A DNA stretch of 64,000 bases from Falsigemmobacter faecalis (GCF_003863335.1 NZ_RRAZ01000015.1:51292-115291); one strand, 5' to 3'; shown: positions 9,248-18,027, counted from the first letter of the stretch. The notes: a model not told the origin generated them from the sequence alone. Program-made: numbers and translations.

Positions 9248-9421
9248 TCAGTCGCTGAGGCCGGGCTGGCTGTTATAGGTCAGACCCATCCGCGCCGTGC
9301 CGGAAATGGACAGGCCATCACTCTGGCGCGAGACCTCCTGCGGGGGGACGGGCGGGCCATCGGCGCCACAGGCGCTCAGCACCAGCGCGGCGGTCATCAG
9401 AAGGGCGGGAAAGTAAGGCAT
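9248..9421 (-). CDS. Small lipoprotein between argH and lysA
   Basis: A 57-aa predicted lipoprotein: a short hydrophobic stretch ends in the lipobox LVLSAC, giving a mature peptide of about 38 residues that is Pro/Ser-rich. Two ATG codons are possible, 9427 and 9421. CGGAG lies 1 nt before the first but 7 nt before the second, so I choose 9421. Homologues in this position are commonly annotated as argH-associated lipoproteins in Rhodobacteraceae; I know of no proven function. It follows another tiny lipoprotein after 17 bp. Confidence 0.75.
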   Translation of the reverse strand: MPYFPALLMTAALVLSACGADGPPVPPQEVSRQSDGLSISGTARMGLTYNSQPGLSD

Positions 9422-9438
9422 GGTCATACTCCGTTTGG

Positions 9439-9606
9439 TCAGGGGCTGACGGCGATGCGAGCACCGCCGACCCGCCCCGAAAGGGAAGGATAGACCGCCA
9501 GCCCCCCGGTGCCGAGTGAAATCCCTGCGTTCAGGCGGGGTTGCGTCACGCAGCCCGCCAGCGGCAGGACGATCAGCAGCACAAGGGGGATGGCGCGCAG
9601 GCTCAT
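9439..9606 (-). CDS. Tiny predicted lipoprotein coupled to argH
   Basis: A 55-aa reading frame that begins inside the argH stop codon: ATG at 9606-9604 overlaps TGA at 9605-9603 (ATGA), which implies translational coupling. The product starts [11 protein letters not shown], has a hydrophobic core and the lipobox LPLAGC, then a Gly/Ser-rich mature part of about 37 residues ending IAVSP. Three features together support a real gene: signal-like N-terminus, lipobox, and ATGA coupling. It is easily missed because of its size. I do not recognise a family. Confidence 0.65.
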   Translation of the reverse strand: MSLRAIPLVLLIVLPLAGCVTQPRLNAGISLGTGGLAVYPSLSGRVGGARIAVSP

Positions 9607-11009
9607 GCCAGCAGCTCTTTCCAGCGCGCGACCTGGGCCAGAACCTGATCCGGCGCCGTGCCGCCATAGGACTGACGCGAGCGGACCGAGTTTTCGACGC
9701 CGAGAACGGTGAAAACATCCTCAGTGATGCCGGGGTGCTGCGACTGCATCTCTGCGAGCGAAAGATCGGGCAGATCGACGCCCTTGTCTTCGGCCAGTTT
9801 CACAAGGCTGCCGGTGACGTGGTGGGCATCGCGGAACGGCAGGTTCAGCGAGCGCACCAGCCAGTCCGCCAGATCCGTCGCGGTCGAGAAGCCCGAAGCT
9901 GCGGCTTTTTCCAGGCTCTCGCGGTTGGCGGCCATATCCGAGACCATGCCGGTCATCGCGGCCAGTGCCAGCAGCAGCGAATCGGCGGCGTCAAAGACCT
10001 GCTCTTTGTCTTCCTGCATGTCCTTCGAGTAGGTCAGCGGCAGGCCCTTCATGATGGTGAAAAGCGCCACCGTCGAGCCCATGATCCGGCCGATTTTGGC
10101 GCGGATGAGTTCAGCCGCATCGGGGTTTTTCTTCTGCGGCATGATCGAAGAGCCGGTGGTCCAGCGATCCGACAGGCGCACAAAGCGGAACTGTGCTGAG
10201 GACCAGATCACCAGCTCTTCGGCAAAGCGCGACAGATGCATGGCGCAGATCGAAGCGGCCGAGAGATATTCCAGCGCAAAGTCCCGATCCGAGACCGAAT
10301 CGAGGCTGTTGGCGGTGGGGCGGTCAAAGCCGAGCGCCTGAGCCGTGGCAAAGCGGTCGATCGGGAAGGAAGTCCCGGCCAGTGCCGCCGCCCCGAGCGG
10401 GCATTCGTTCATGCGTTTGCGCGCGTCTTTGAAGCGCGACAGATCCCGCGCCAGCATTTCCACATAGGCCATCATATGGTGGCCCCAGGTCACCGGCTGC
10501 GCGGTCTGCAGATGGGTGAAACCCGGCATGACCCAATCCGCGCCCGCTTCGGCCTGGGCGAGGAAGGCACGCAGAAGTGCTTCAATGCCGTCGATGGTGG
10601 CATCGCATTGATCGCGGACCCAGAGACGGAAATCGACCGCCACCTGGTCATTGCGCGAGCGCGCGGTGTGCAGACGGCCCGCCGGCTCGCCGATGATGTC
10701 CTTCAGGCGCGATTCCACATTCATGTGGATGTCTTCCAGATCGGTGCGGAAGGTGAATTTCCCGGTCTCAATCTCTGACAATACGGTGAGAAGGCCTTCC
10801 CGGATCGCCTCGGCGTCTTTATCGGTGATGATACCCTGAGCGGCCAGCATGGCGGCATGGGCGCGGGAGCCGGTGATGTCCTGAAATGCGAGGCGCTTAT
10901 CGAAGCCGATCGAGGCATTGATCGCCTCCATGATCGCGTCGACACCAGCGGTGAAGCGCCCGCCCCACATGGCATTCGAGGCTTTGGTATCGGAAGGAGC
11001 AGAGGTCAT
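9603..11009 (-). CDS. argH: Argininosuccinate lyase
   Basis: Cleaves argininosuccinate to arginine and fumarate, the last step of arginine synthesis. It is 468 aa, as expected. The N-terminus has NAMWGGRF, followed by [16 protein letters not shown] (substrate binding) and the fumarase/ASL signature [15 protein letters not shown] containing the mobile catalytic Ser loop. The ATG at 11009 shares the tetranucleotide CATG with the start of the divergent thioredoxin gene. The Shine-Dalgarno here is weak (AGG about 5 nt upstream). A later ATG at 10970 (MWGGRF) is possible but would clip the conserved Asn-Ala lead-in. It heads a cluster with two lipoproteins, lysA and DUF4175. Confidence 0.96.
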   Translation of the reverse strand: MTSAPSDTKASNAMWGGRFTAGVDAIMEAINASIGFDKRLAFQDITGSRAHAAMLAAQGIITDKDAEAIREGLLTVLSEIETGKFTFRTDLEDIHMNVESRLKDIIGEPAGRLHTARSRNDQVAVDFRLWVRDQCDATIDGIEALLRAFLAQAEAGADWVMPGFTHLQTAQPVTWGHHMMAYVEMLARDLSRFKDARKRMNECPLGAAALAGTSFPIDRFATAQALGFDRPTANSLDSVSDRDFALEYLSAASICAMHLSRFAEELVIWSSAQFRFVRLSDRWTTGSSIMPQKKNPDAAELIRAKIGRIMGSTVALFTIMKGLPLTYSKDMQEDKEQVFDAADSLLLALAAMTGMVSDMAANRESLEKAAASGFSTATDLADWLVRSLNLPFRDAHHVTGSLVKLAEDKGVDLPDLSLAEMQSQHPGITEDVFTVLGVENSVRSRQSYGGTAPDQVLAQVARWKELLA

Positions 11010-11574
11010 GGCAGGCCTGTCTGGATTGCGGGTGATGTTGGCTTTGGCGGGGTTTTACACCGCCCTGGGGCCTGGTGCAAATCCTGCCCTGGCGGATGCG
11101 GCGCTGACGGCGCTGAGGGTCGGCGAGATGCGCAGGCTGGTGGTTCATGAAACGCCGCAGTCGGTGCCGGAGATCGCTTTTGCCGATGGTGCGGGGGCGG
11201 TGAAACGCTTTGCAGACTGGCAGGGCAGGGTGCGGGTGGTGAATTTCTGGGCGACCTGGTGTGCGCCCTGCCGCGCGGAGATGCCGGGACTGGACCGTCT
11301 GGCGCGGGAGATGCCCGAGGTGGCGGTTCTGACCATTGCCACCGGGCGCAATCTGCGGCCCGCGCTTGATAAGTTTTATGAAGAGACCGGGATCACCGAT
11401 CTGCCGCTGCTGCTCGATCCGAAATCGGCGGTGGCGCGGGGCCTGGGGGTGGTGGGGCTTCCGGTCACGGTGGTTCTCGACAAAGAGGGCCGGGAGGCCG
11501 CGCGGATGATCGGTGAGGCGGACTGGGCTTCAGCGGAGGCTATGGCGGTGCTGAAGGATCTGGCCGCGCGCTGA
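11008..11574 (+). CDS. TlpA-like periplasmic thioredoxin
   Basis: A 188-aa thioredoxin-fold protein, probably exported. The N-terminus has a hydrophobic core (residues 9-22) and a likely cleavage after ANPALA at 29. The redox motif [13 protein letters not shown] places the active cysteines at 85 and 88, and the cis-proline loop is [11 protein letters not shown]. The family (TlpA/ResA/CcmG) keeps periplasmic cysteines reduced, for example in cytochrome maturation; which client is served here is unknown. The start at 11008 has AAGGAG 8 nt upstream. An in-frame extension upstream would run antisense into argH and is rejected. The gene is divergent from argH with a 2-bp overlap of start codons. 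Confidence 0.85.
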   Translation: MAGLSGLRVMLALAGFYTALGPGANPALADAALTALRVGEMRRLVVHETPQSVPEIAFADGAGAVKRFADWQGRVRVVNFWATWCAPCRAEMPGLDRLAREMPEVAVLTIATGRNLRPALDKFYEETGITDLPLLLDPKSAVARGLGVVGLPVTVVLDKEGREAARMIGEADWASAEAMAVLKDLAAR

Positions 11575-11583
11575 GGGGAAGCC

Positions 11584-11629
11584 CCGGGGCGCTGCCCCGG
11601 ACCCCGGAGTATTTTGGTAAAAGCCAAAG
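11584..11629 (+). repeat. Intergenic repeat copy B with hairpin
   Basis: A 7-bp stem (11584-11590 with 11594-11600, CCGGGGC arm) is followed by CCCCGGAGTATTTT, GGT and AAAAGCCAAAG (to 11629). Same core as copies at 786-819, 14483-14506 and 48417-48440. It lies just after the TlpA-like gene. Confidence 0.65.
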
Positions 11630-11648
11630 TCGAAGGGGGGCGGGCCAT

Positions 11649-11673
11649 GAAAAAGCCCGGCCTGAGCCGGGCT
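11649..11673 (-). terminator. Intrinsic terminator of the F0 ATP synthase operon
   Basis: On the minus strand AGCCCGGC (11673-11666) pairs with GCCGGGCT (11661-11654) across a 4-nt loop, followed by a T-run (11654-11650). It lies 22 bp past the stop of atpF. Confidence 0.85.
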
Positions 11674-11695
11674 TGATCTGATCTGATCGGGCGCC

Positions 11696-12250
11696 TCAGT
11701 TGAGGCGCTGACCGACTTCAGTAATCGACGCATCGATCAGGGCGCCGGCGCTTGCTGGCGACATCTGAGCGGCCAGGACATCACCGGCTGCGGCAATTGC
11801 CACGGCGACGGCGGCTTCACGCACTTCGCGGATCGCTGCGGTTTCTGCCGCAGTGATCTGCTCTTCCGCCGCCTGCAGTTTGCGGGCGATGGTGGCCTGC
11901 AGCTCTGCCTGGGCAGAAGCGGCGGCGGCCTGGGCGTCGGAGCGGGCGTTTGCGACAATGCGCTCGGCCTGCTCGCGGGCGTCCTTCAGCTTCCGGTCAT
12001 AGGAGGCGACCAGAGCTTTGGCTTCGTCGTGGAGACGGCGGGCCGTCTCCAGATCTTCGCGGATTTTTGCTGCACGGTTGTCGAGCAGACCCATAACCAG
12101 AGCCGGCACTTTGAAGTACAGCAGAATGCCTACGAAAATCAGGAAGGCAATCAGAACCGAGAAGTCGGTGTTCTGCAGCGTAAAGAACGGACCCGAGGCT
12201 GCGTGAGCCGGGAGCGCACCGAGAAGCAGGGCGGGAATGGTATAACGCAT
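11696..12250 (-). CDS. atpF: ATP synthase F0 subunit b
   Basis: Peripheral-stalk subunit b of F0F1 ATP synthase, 184 aa. An N-terminal hydrophobic stretch resembling a signal peptide (MRYTIPALLLGALPAHA) precedes the membrane segment LIAFLIFVGILLYFKVPAL at about 33-51. The rest is a long charged, Ala-rich helix that forms the right-handed coiled coil with b'. It follows atpF' by 4 bp and is the last gene before the terminator. The F1 genes are not in the window, matching the split F0/F1 operons of alphaproteobacteria. Confidence 0.93.
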   Translation of the reverse strand: MRYTIPALLLGALPAHAASGPFFTLQNTDFSVLIAFLIFVGILLYFKVPALVMGLLDNRAAKIREDLETARRLHDEAKALVASYDRKLKDAREQAERIVANARSDAQAAAASAQAELQATIARKLQAAEEQITAAETAAIREVREAAVAVAIAAAGDVLAAQMSPASAGALIDASITEVGQRLN

Positions 12251-12254
12251 TGCC

Positions 12255-12797
12255 TCAGCCTTTCAGTCGCGCGGCCACGGCCGCATCTACGGAAGCTGCA
12301 TCCGTACCGCCGAGAGCCAGAACAAGCTCTTTAGCGGTGTCTTTTGCAACTTCAGTCACGTTGGCCAGGGCAGAGGCGCGGATTTCACCAATCCGGCGTT
12401 CTGACTCAGCACCGCGTGCGGCGATCTCTGCATCCGCCTTAACGGTGGCTGCATCGAGTTGTGCCTGGATTTCCGCTTTTGCCTGCGCGATGAAACGTGC
12501 CGATTCGGCGCGCGCATCTGCCAGAGCCTTGAGATAAGCGGCTTCGGCGTCACGGGCTTTCTGCTTCAGTTCCTCAGCAGCCGCCAGATCATTGGTGATC
12601 AGGCCTTTGCGTTCGGCGAGAACCGAACCGATGCGGGGCATCGCGAAGACTTTCAGCAGGACGAAAATCAGGACCAGGGCGACAAGGGCCCAGAAAATCT
12701 GGTTCGGGAGCCAGTCTACGCAGAGTTGCGGCAGGCCAAGGGCACCACCATTCTGATCGACACAGGCACCCGCCACTTGAGTAGTTTGGTTTGCCAT
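12255..12797 (-). CDS. atpF': ATP synthase F0 subunit b'
   Basis: Second, divergent peripheral-stalk subunit (b', also called atpX or atpG), 180 aa. The membrane segment is [21 protein letters not shown] at about 34-54, preceded by a hydrophilic N-terminus with two cysteines, then a long Ala/Glu/Lys helix. It lies directly after subunit c and before subunit b, the usual order in photosynthetic bacteria and their relatives. b and b' make a heterodimer in place of the b2 homodimer of E. coli. Assignment of b' versus b rests on order and on the short N-terminus. Confidence 0.92.
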   Translation of the reverse strand: MANQTTQVAGACVDQNGGALGLPQLCVDWLPNQIFWALVALVLIFVLLKVFAMPRIGSVLAERKGLITNDLAAAEELKQKARDAEAAYLKALADARAESARFIAQAKAEIQAQLDAATVKADAEIAARGAESERRIGEIRASALANVTEVAKDTAKELVLALGGTDAASVDAAVAARLKG

Positions 12798-12833
12798 GTC
12801 AGTCCTCCATCGGAACCATTCTTGATCGGAAAG

Positions 12834-12855
12834 GGCGCTGGCTCAAACCAGCGCC
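12834..12855 (-). promoter_or_regulatory. Intercistronic hairpin between atpE and atpF'
   Basis: GGCGCTGG (12834-12841) pairs perfectly with CCAGCGCC (12848-12855) across 6 nt. On the minus strand it is followed only by CTTTCC, too weak for full termination. It sits just after the c-subunit gene, whose product is needed in about tenfold excess, so I infer a partial terminator or a 3'-end stabiliser for atpE mRNA. Confidence 0.55.
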
Positions 12856-12880
12856 GCTTCCGTTCGGATGGTGTCCTGGA

Positions 12881-13117
12881 TCAGACTGCGAACATCAGCA
12901 GCAGAGCGATCAGGAACGAGAAGATCCCGAGAGCTTCAGCGAATGCGATGCCGACGAACAGGGTCGCGGTCTGGCTCGAGGCAGCAGCCGGGTTACGCAG
13001 CGCGCCTTCGAGGTATTTGCCAGCGATGTTACCAACGCCGAGGCCAGCACCTGCGAGACCGAAAGCCGCGAGACCTGCGCCGATGTATTTGCCCATAAGA
13101 GCGAGTTCGCCTTCCAT
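12881..13117 (-). CDS. atpE: ATP synthase F0 subunit c
   Basis: Proteolipid that builds the rotating c-ring, 78 aa, two membrane helices. Helix 1 holds the Gly/Ala packing motif GAGLGVGN (residues 23-30), the loop is EGALRNPAA, and helix 2 carries the proton-binding glutamate at position 61 (AFAEALGIF). No Na+-type Gln/Ser ligand pattern is evident, so proton coupling is expected. The Shine-Dalgarno AAGGAGAC lies just upstream. It is 60 bp after atpB. Confidence 0.97.
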   Translation of the reverse strand: MEGELALMGKYIGAGLAAFGLAGAGLGVGNIAGKYLEGALRNPAAASSQTATLFVGIAFAEALGIFSFLIALLLMFAV

Positions 13118-13177
13118 GTCGTGTCTCCTTGGTTGGAATGGCTGAGATAGGATGTTCTTACCCGGGATGGGCGCACC

Positions 13178-13921
13178 TTAGTGGTGCGCGTCACCCACAG
13201 CGTCTTTCAGGTAGACGCAGGTCAGAATGGTGAAAACGTAGGCCTGGACGCCGGCAACCAGCAGCTCCAGCGCATAGATGCCGACCATACCGGCAAATGC
13301 GAGCGGAGCGACCACGGTGGCAGCAGCGAAGCCTGCGAAAACTTTCAGAACGGCGTGGCCTGCGAGCATAGCGCCTGCAAGACGGACCGAATGCGAAACC
13401 GGGCGGATGAAGTACGAGATGACTTCAATCACGGCAAGGATCGGGCGCAGCGCCAGCGGCGCCGACGACACCCAGAACATCGACAGAAAGCCGACGCCTT
13501 TGCGGGCCAGACCGATCAGGGTCACGCCGAAGAAGACCAGCAGCGCAAGCGTCACCGTGGTGGCGATCTGGCTGGTGGGCGAGAAGCTCATCGGGATGAG
13601 GCCGAGAACGTTCGCGAAGAAAACAAAGAGGAACAGCGTCAGCACATAGGGGAAGTATTTGATCCCCGCATGACCTGCGACATCCTCAACCATGTCATGC
13701 ACGAAGCCGTAAAACACTTCGGCAATCGACTGGCTGCGGCCCGGAACAACCGCGCGGCGGCTGGTGCCGATCACCATCACAAGACCCACCGCGGCCACTG
13801 CCAGCATCAGCCAGAGCGTTGCGTTGGTCGGCGTGTACCAATGCACGGGGCCTTCCCCGAACAGAGGCTTCACGATGAACTGGTCCATCGGATGGATCGG
13901 AAGACCGCCTTCAGCCGCCAC
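13178..13921 (-). CDS. atpB: ATP synthase F0 subunit a
   Basis: Stator subunit that forms the two proton half-channels against the c-ring, 247 aa with five to six membrane helices. The essential arginine is at 180 in [14 protein letters not shown], and the N-terminal part has [12 protein letters not shown] common to alphaproteobacterial AtpB. The start is GTG at 13921, supported by GAGGG 7 nt upstream; the next in-frame ATG (13888, MDQFIV) would remove conserved residues. It follows atpI with 2 bp between. Confidence 0.95.
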   Translation of the reverse strand: MAAEGGLPIHPMDQFIVKPLFGEGPVHWYTPTNATLWLMLAVAAVGLVMVIGTSRRAVVPGRSQSIAEVFYGFVHDMVEDVAGHAGIKYFPYVLTLFLFVFFANVLGLIPMSFSPTSQIATTVTLALLVFFGVTLIGLARKGVGFLSMFWVSSAPLALRPILAVIEVISYFIRPVSHSVRLAGAMLAGHAVLKVFAGFAAATVVAPLAFAGMVGIYALELLVAGVQAYVFTILTCVYLKDAVGDAHH

Positions 13922-13923
13922 GT

Positions 13924-14250
13924 TTAATCCCTCATCTCATTGTCGGGGTTGCCCCCGGCTTTTTTGCCAAGCTCCGACGCGGTGCGGAGCATCGTCCGGA
14001 TCCCGGCCGCAAAGCCAAGCAGAACGAAAACAATCATCAGAACGGGCTTTGTCCCAAAGAGACTGTCCAGCCCGTATCCCAGTCCCAGCCCGAGCCCCAT
14101 GCCCGTCACCAGTTCCAGAACCATGCGCCAGGCCATTTCACCGCCGCCGACGCCGCCCATACCACCGGAAACCTTCTTCTCGCGTCCCTTCAGGGCCTCC
14201 AGACGCTCTTCCAGCGCTTTCAGCCGCTCAGGATCGGGATCATGCGACAT
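13924..14250 (-). CDS. atpI: ATP synthase assembly factor, AtpI/AtpZ type
   Basis: A 108-aa protein with a charged N-terminal helix ([18 protein letters not shown]), a Gly/Met-rich linker and two membrane segments around 42-62 and 68-88. AtpI proteins assist c-ring assembly and are not part of the finished enzyme. It is the first gene of atpI-B-E-F'-F on the minus strand, so the operon promoter must lie in 14251-14450. Confidence 0.9.
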   Translation of the reverse strand: MSHDPDPERLKALEERLEALKGREKKVSGGMGGVGGGEMAWRMVLELVTGMGLGLGLGYGLDSLFGTKPVLMIVFVLLGFAAGIRTMLRTASELGKKAGGNPDNEMRD

Positions 14251-14567
14251 CGCAAAGGCCCTCCGGTGCAGTTGGGGGCAACCTAGTGACCCCCCCCCTG
14301 TGAGTCAAGTAATGCGGCCAGAAAAACTGATCTCATAAGTGCATGATAAATAACAATAAATCACATGGCGCGATTCTTTCTCCACAGCCTGCCGCCCTCC
14401 GTCCGGCCCGCAGCAAATTCAACCTCCCGGTTAACCTTTAGTCAAAGTGCGCCCCGGCGCTCTGAAGTGCCAGGGTTGCGCGCTTTGGCTTTTCTAAATA
14501 CTCCGGGGGGAGGCCCGCAGGGCCGCGGGGGGCAGCGCCCCCTCCCGGGTCCTCGGAGAGAGCTGCC
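14251..14567. other. Divergent intergenic region between atpI and an ArsR regulator, with repeat copy C
   Basis: This 317-bp region must hold the atp operon promoter. I see an AT-richer patch at 14327-14372 but no convincing -35/-10 pair. At 14483-14506, on the minus strand, is repeat copy C (GGAGTATTT, AG, AAAAGCCAAAG), next to GC-rich inverted repeats at 14501-14556 (a GGGGGC-AGC-GCCCCC hairpin near 14527-14541). The regulator's Shine-Dalgarno GGAGAG follows directly. Confidence 0.55.
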
Positions 14568-14930
14568 ATGACGCCTGAAGATCCCCTCTCATCCACCTTC
14601 TCGGCACTCGCCGATCCGACACGTCGCGCCATCCTCGCGCTGTTGCTGGAGGATGATATGGCGGTGACCGATGTGGCCGAACCCTTCGCCATGTCGCTGG
14701 CAGCGATCTCCAAACACCTCCAGGTGCTCGCTGAGGCGGGGCTGATCAGCCAGGAAAAACGCGGCCGGGTGAAATGGTGCAAGCTCGAGCCCGACGGGCT
14801 GCGCGCAGCCTCCGTCTGGATGCAGGGCTTTGGCCAGTTCGATCCCGTCGATCTCGACGGGTTCGAGCGGTTTTTGCAAAGCGAACTGGCCGAGCCCGCT
14901 GAGGATCAGCCAAGCCTGCCCGAAGCCTGA
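14568..14930 (+). CDS. ArsR-family transcriptional regulator
   Basis: A 120-aa winged-helix DNA-binding protein. The domain starts with STFSALADPTRRAILALLL (8-27), the recognition helix is in AMSLAAISKHLQVLAEAGLI (41-60), and the wing is SQEKRGRVKWCKLEP. A single Cys in the wing (VKWCKL) and no CxC metal pair suggest it is of the SdpR-like, non-metal branch. Members of this branch are usually followed by an SRPBCC/AHSA1 gene; here the next gene is a convergent hydrolase that overlaps its 3' end by 25 bp, so the partner is absent. Targets are unknown. Confidence 0.85.
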   Translation: MTPEDPLSSTFSALADPTRRAILALLLEDDMAVTDVAEPFAMSLAAISKHLQVLAEAGLISQEKRGRVKWCKLEPDGLRAASVWMQGFGQFDPVDLDGFERFLQSELAEPAEDQPSLPEA

Positions 14931-15760
14931 ATCGCCCCGAGCCAGCGGGTCAGCACATCGACGGACTGCGGCTCGTCGAGGAAGGGGATATGCGCGCGGT
15001 CGGGGACCTCGGCGTAAATCATATCGGGGCGGCGCTTCAGCATCTCTTCGGTCGCGGCACTGCCCAGCAGATCACTGTTGGCCCCGCGCAGCAGTGCCAT
15101 GGGGATCGGGGCGCATTTGTCAAAAAGCGGCCAGAGGTTCGGCGACCCCTTGGCGAAAGCGGCCAGAAAAGCCTCGCGCAGGGCGGGGTCGTAATTGATC
15201 TGCAGCCCGCCCCTGCCGTCGGGGCGTGCGTGGCGTGCCGCCTCTTCTGCCCAGCGGCTTGCGGGGACATTATCCATGCCGGGGTTTCCCGCCTCCAGCG
15301 CGCGGGCGTAGTCTTCCGGCGTCCGGGCGGTCGGATTGACGCTGAGATATTCGTTGATCCGCGCCAACCCCTCTTCCAGAAGCTCAGGTCCCACGTCATT
15401 GAGGCAGATCCCGGCCACCCGGTCGCGCGCAGTCGCCCCGAGGAACAGCGAGATCATCCCCCCGCGCGAGGTGCCAAGCAGCGCCGCTGAGCCGATCCCG
15501 AGATGATCCAGCAGTTCGATCGCATCCCGGCCTTCGCGCGGCACGGTATAGCTCTCCGCTCCGCTCCAGTCGGATTCGCCACGGCCCCGGTAGTCCATCC
15601 GGATCACCCGCCAGCCCTGCGGCAGATGCGGCATCATATAGTCAAAGTCCGAGGTATTGCGCGTCAGACCCGAAAGGCAGAGCAGCGCGGCCCCTTCGCC
15701 CTCATCAAGATAAGCGATCTTCGCGCCATCCGAGGCAGTGAAAAAGGACTTTGCAGTCAT
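14906..15760 (-). CDS. Alpha/beta-fold hydrolase
   Basis: A 284-aa alpha/beta hydrolase. The oxyanion strand is LLCLSGLTRNTSDFD, the nucleophile elbow is LLGTSRGGM (Ser near 97), and the likely catalytic histidine is in DRAHIPFLDEP near residue 257; the acid is probably in the segment before it. A cap region lies between about 130 and 210. The family ranges from esterases to lactonases and the substrate cannot be inferred. Its 3' end overlaps the ArsR gene on the other strand. Confidence 0.85.
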   Translation of the reverse strand: MTAKSFFTASDGAKIAYLDEGEGAALLCLSGLTRNTSDFDYMMPHLPQGWRVIRMDYRGRGESDWSGAESYTVPREGRDAIELLDHLGIGSAALLGTSRGGMISLFLGATARDRVAGICLNDVGPELLEEGLARINEYLSVNPTARTPEDYARALEAGNPGMDNVPASRWAEEAARHARPDGRGGLQINYDPALREAFLAAFAKGSPNLWPLFDKCAPIPMALLRGANSDLLGSAATEEMLKRRPDMIYAEVPDRAHIPFLDEPQSVDVLTRWLGAIQASGRLG

Positions 15761-15962
15761 GGCAGCGGCTCTCCCCAGGGCTCTCGCATCATGTCCGCGT
15801 CAGACTGGCACGGGGCGCGCGCCGCGAAAAGCCCCCGCAGCGGGGCCGGAGGGCTGAAAGTCATCTGAACCGGGTTTGTCCGCGACCGCGCCGCGCTTCA
15901 GATGCGGTCGCGGTCTTCCCTCCGGTAAGGTCGGATCTTTGGCGCAGGGCCCGGGCTTTGGC

Positions 15963-16403
15963 TCAGGTCCTGCGGCGGATGCGGATCACCACATCCACGC
16001 GGCTGACCTCAGTGCCATCCGGCGCAAGGGGCAGACCGGTGATCTGCAGACCCTCAGAGGGGGCATCGGTCAGCTCGGCGGTGTCTTCCCAGAAGAAATG
16101 CGGATGCTCATCCATGCGGGTGTCGAAATAGCTGCGCGCGCCATCGACCGAGACTTCATTCAGAAGCCCGGCATCACAAAAGGCCTTCAGCGTATTATAA
16201 ACGGTCGCCAGCGAGACCTTTTCACCCGCGTCACGCGTGGCAGCAAAGAGGCTCTCTGCGGTCACATGGCGGTGGCCGCCGTCGCCGATCAGCAGCGCGG
16301 CAAGGGTCTGGCGCTGGCGCGTCGGGCGCAGACCCCCACGGCCAAGCCAGAGCGTGGCACGGTCCAGGGTCGCCGGGGTGAGGGTCGAGAGAGCATCATA
16401 CAT
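15963..16403 (-). CDS. irr: Fur-family iron response regulator (Irr type)
   Basis: A 146-aa Fur-superfamily repressor. The winged helix spans about 23-85 (LRPTRQRQTLAALL, then VSLATVYNTLKAFCDAGLLNEV). The dimerisation half carries MDEHPHFFWEDTAEL, matching the His-x-His heme/metal segment of Irr rather than the HHDH cluster of Fur, and there are no CxxC zinc motifs. In alphaproteobacteria Irr represses iron-consuming functions when heme and iron are scarce. The start MYDALSTLTP is chosen from family length; its Shine-Dalgarno is weak. Irr is the best assignment, Mur/Fur less likely. Confidence 0.8.
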   Translation of the reverse strand: MYDALSTLTPATLDRATLWLGRGGLRPTRQRQTLAALLIGDGGHRHVTAESLFAATRDAGEKVSLATVYNTLKAFCDAGLLNEVSVDGARSYFDTRMDEHPHFFWEDTAELTDAPSEGLQITGLPLAPDGTEVSRVDVVIRIRRRT

Positions 16404-16456
16404 AAGCTGAGAGATAGGCCCGCTGCGGCGCGGGTTCAATGATAAATCCCGCGCGC

Positions 16457-17905
16457 TCAGCGGGCCCAGAATCTCGTGGTGAAGAGAACATAAACCGACA
16501 GCAGCTCCAGACGGCCCAGAAGCATGCCGATGGTCATGATCCATTTGGCCGGATCGGGGAAGCCGCCGACCGCCCCGGTGGGCCCGACCTCCGGCCCCCA
16601 GACCGGGCCGATATCGGCAATTGCCGTCCAGGCCGCGGTCAGAGCGGTGCGCGGCTGCAGCCCGGTCATGGAAAGCGCGATGGCCAGCACGGCGAAGGTG
16701 GCGATAAAGAGCGTACAGAAGACGATGACAGAGCTGATCACCTCTTCCTCGACCCGGCGTCCCTGAAGGCGCAGGGGATGCACGGCGGCCGGTTGCAGCA
16801 GCCGCCGGATCTGCGTGGTGATGGCGCGGAACATAATGAGATAGCGAAACACCTTCACTGAGCAGCCGGTCGAGGAGGTGCAGCCCCCGATAAAGCCCAC
16901 GATCAGCAGCACCATAAAGGGCAGGGGCCCCCATTGCCCCGGATCGCCGCTCAGAAGCCCGGTGCCCGAGAAAATTGAGACCACATTAAAGAGGCTCTGG
17001 TGCAGGGCCGGCCAGAAGGCCTCCTCTTCGCGGATCACCCGCCAGGCCAGCACCATCAGCACGGCATAAAGCGTCCAGCGCAGATAGGCGCGCACCTGAA
17101 GATCCTGCCAGAGCGGTTTCACCTCACCTCTGAACAGCTGAATGAAGCGGATGAACGGCAGGGTGGAAAGGATCATCGCCACCACAGTCACATAATGCAA
17201 AGGCACCGCAAACTCTGAAAACGAGGTGTCGCGGTTCGAAAAGCCCCCCGTCGACAGCGCGCTCATGGCATGGACCACCGCCTCAAAGGTCTCCATCCCA
17301 AAGGCGCGATAGGCCAGCGCGCAACTGAGCGTCATCACCAGATAGATGCTCAGCAGCGCCCGCGAGATATCAAGCGCGCGCGGCAGCACTTTGCCTAAGG
17401 TGTCAAACCCCTCAGTGCGGAAAAACTGCATCCCGCCCACCTTCATCACCGGCAGGAAGATCAGCGCCACAATGACGATCCCCAGCCCGCCGAGCCAGTT
17501 CAGCATGGCCCGCCAGAGGTTGACCCCCATCGGCAGCGCATCCAGCCCCGCAATGACCGTGGTGCCCGTGGTGGTCAGACCCGACATGGCCTCAAAGACC
17601 GCATCGGTCGCGCTGAGGCCGGGGGCCCCCGTCACAAAGGGAAGCGCGCCAAAAAGCGGCAGCACCACCCAGACCCCGGTGGTCAGCACAAAGCTCTGCC
17701 GCAGATCGAGACCGCCCGCGATGGCATTGCGGCAGGCAATGGCCGTGAAAAGCCCGGTGCAAAAGGTGATGGCCGCCGCCCCGGCAAAAGCGCGCCAGTT
17801 CTCTGATCCGGACAGCAGATCCGCCATCAGCGGCAGCAGCATCAGCGCGCCCAGCGTCGCGGTAAGAAGGCCGATCACATATCCGATGGGGCGCAGGTCC
17901 AGCAT
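16457..17905 (-). CDS. trkH: TrkH-family potassium uptake protein
   Basis: A 482-aa K+ transporter subunit with four pore-loop repeats; it needs a cytoplasmic TrkA-type gating protein that is not encoded here. Selectivity-filter loops are visible as SGLTTTGTTVIAGL, SALSTGGFSNRDTS, VSIFSGTGLLSGD and AIADIGPVWGPEVGPTG, each with the conserved Gly. About ten membrane helices are apparent, and a conserved basic segment lies between the third and fourth repeats (RRLLQPAAVHPLRLQGRRV). Upstream of irr on the same strand by about 50 bp, so the two could be co-transcribed. Divergent from truA. Confidence 0.93.
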   Translation of the reverse strand: MLDLRPIGYVIGLLTATLGALMLLPLMADLLSGSENWRAFAGAAAITFCTGLFTAIACRNAIAGGLDLRQSFVLTTGVWVVLPLFGALPFVTGAPGLSATDAVFEAMSGLTTTGTTVIAGLDALPMGVNLWRAMLNWLGGLGIVIVALIFLPVMKVGGMQFFRTEGFDTLGKVLPRALDISRALLSIYLVMTLSCALAYRAFGMETFEAVVHAMSALSTGGFSNRDTSFSEFAVPLHYVTVVAMILSTLPFIRFIQLFRGEVKPLWQDLQVRAYLRWTLYAVLMVLAWRVIREEEAFWPALHQSLFNVVSIFSGTGLLSGDPGQWGPLPFMVLLIVGFIGGCTSSTGCSVKVFRYLIMFRAITTQIRRLLQPAAVHPLRLQGRRVEEEVISSVIVFCTLFIATFAVLAIALSMTGLQPRTALTAAWTAIADIGPVWGPEVGPTGAVGGFPDPAKWIMTIGMLLGRLELLSVYVLFTTRFWAR

Positions 17906-18027
17906 GGCCCTGACTGTCTCCTGGCCGGGGGCGGTGTCAAGCGCGGCTTTGCACCGACTTGCGCGGTGGCGCGGGATCAGGCTATGGCCGCGCTGACACC
18001 CGTTCCCAGCTGACCAGAGGCCCTGCC

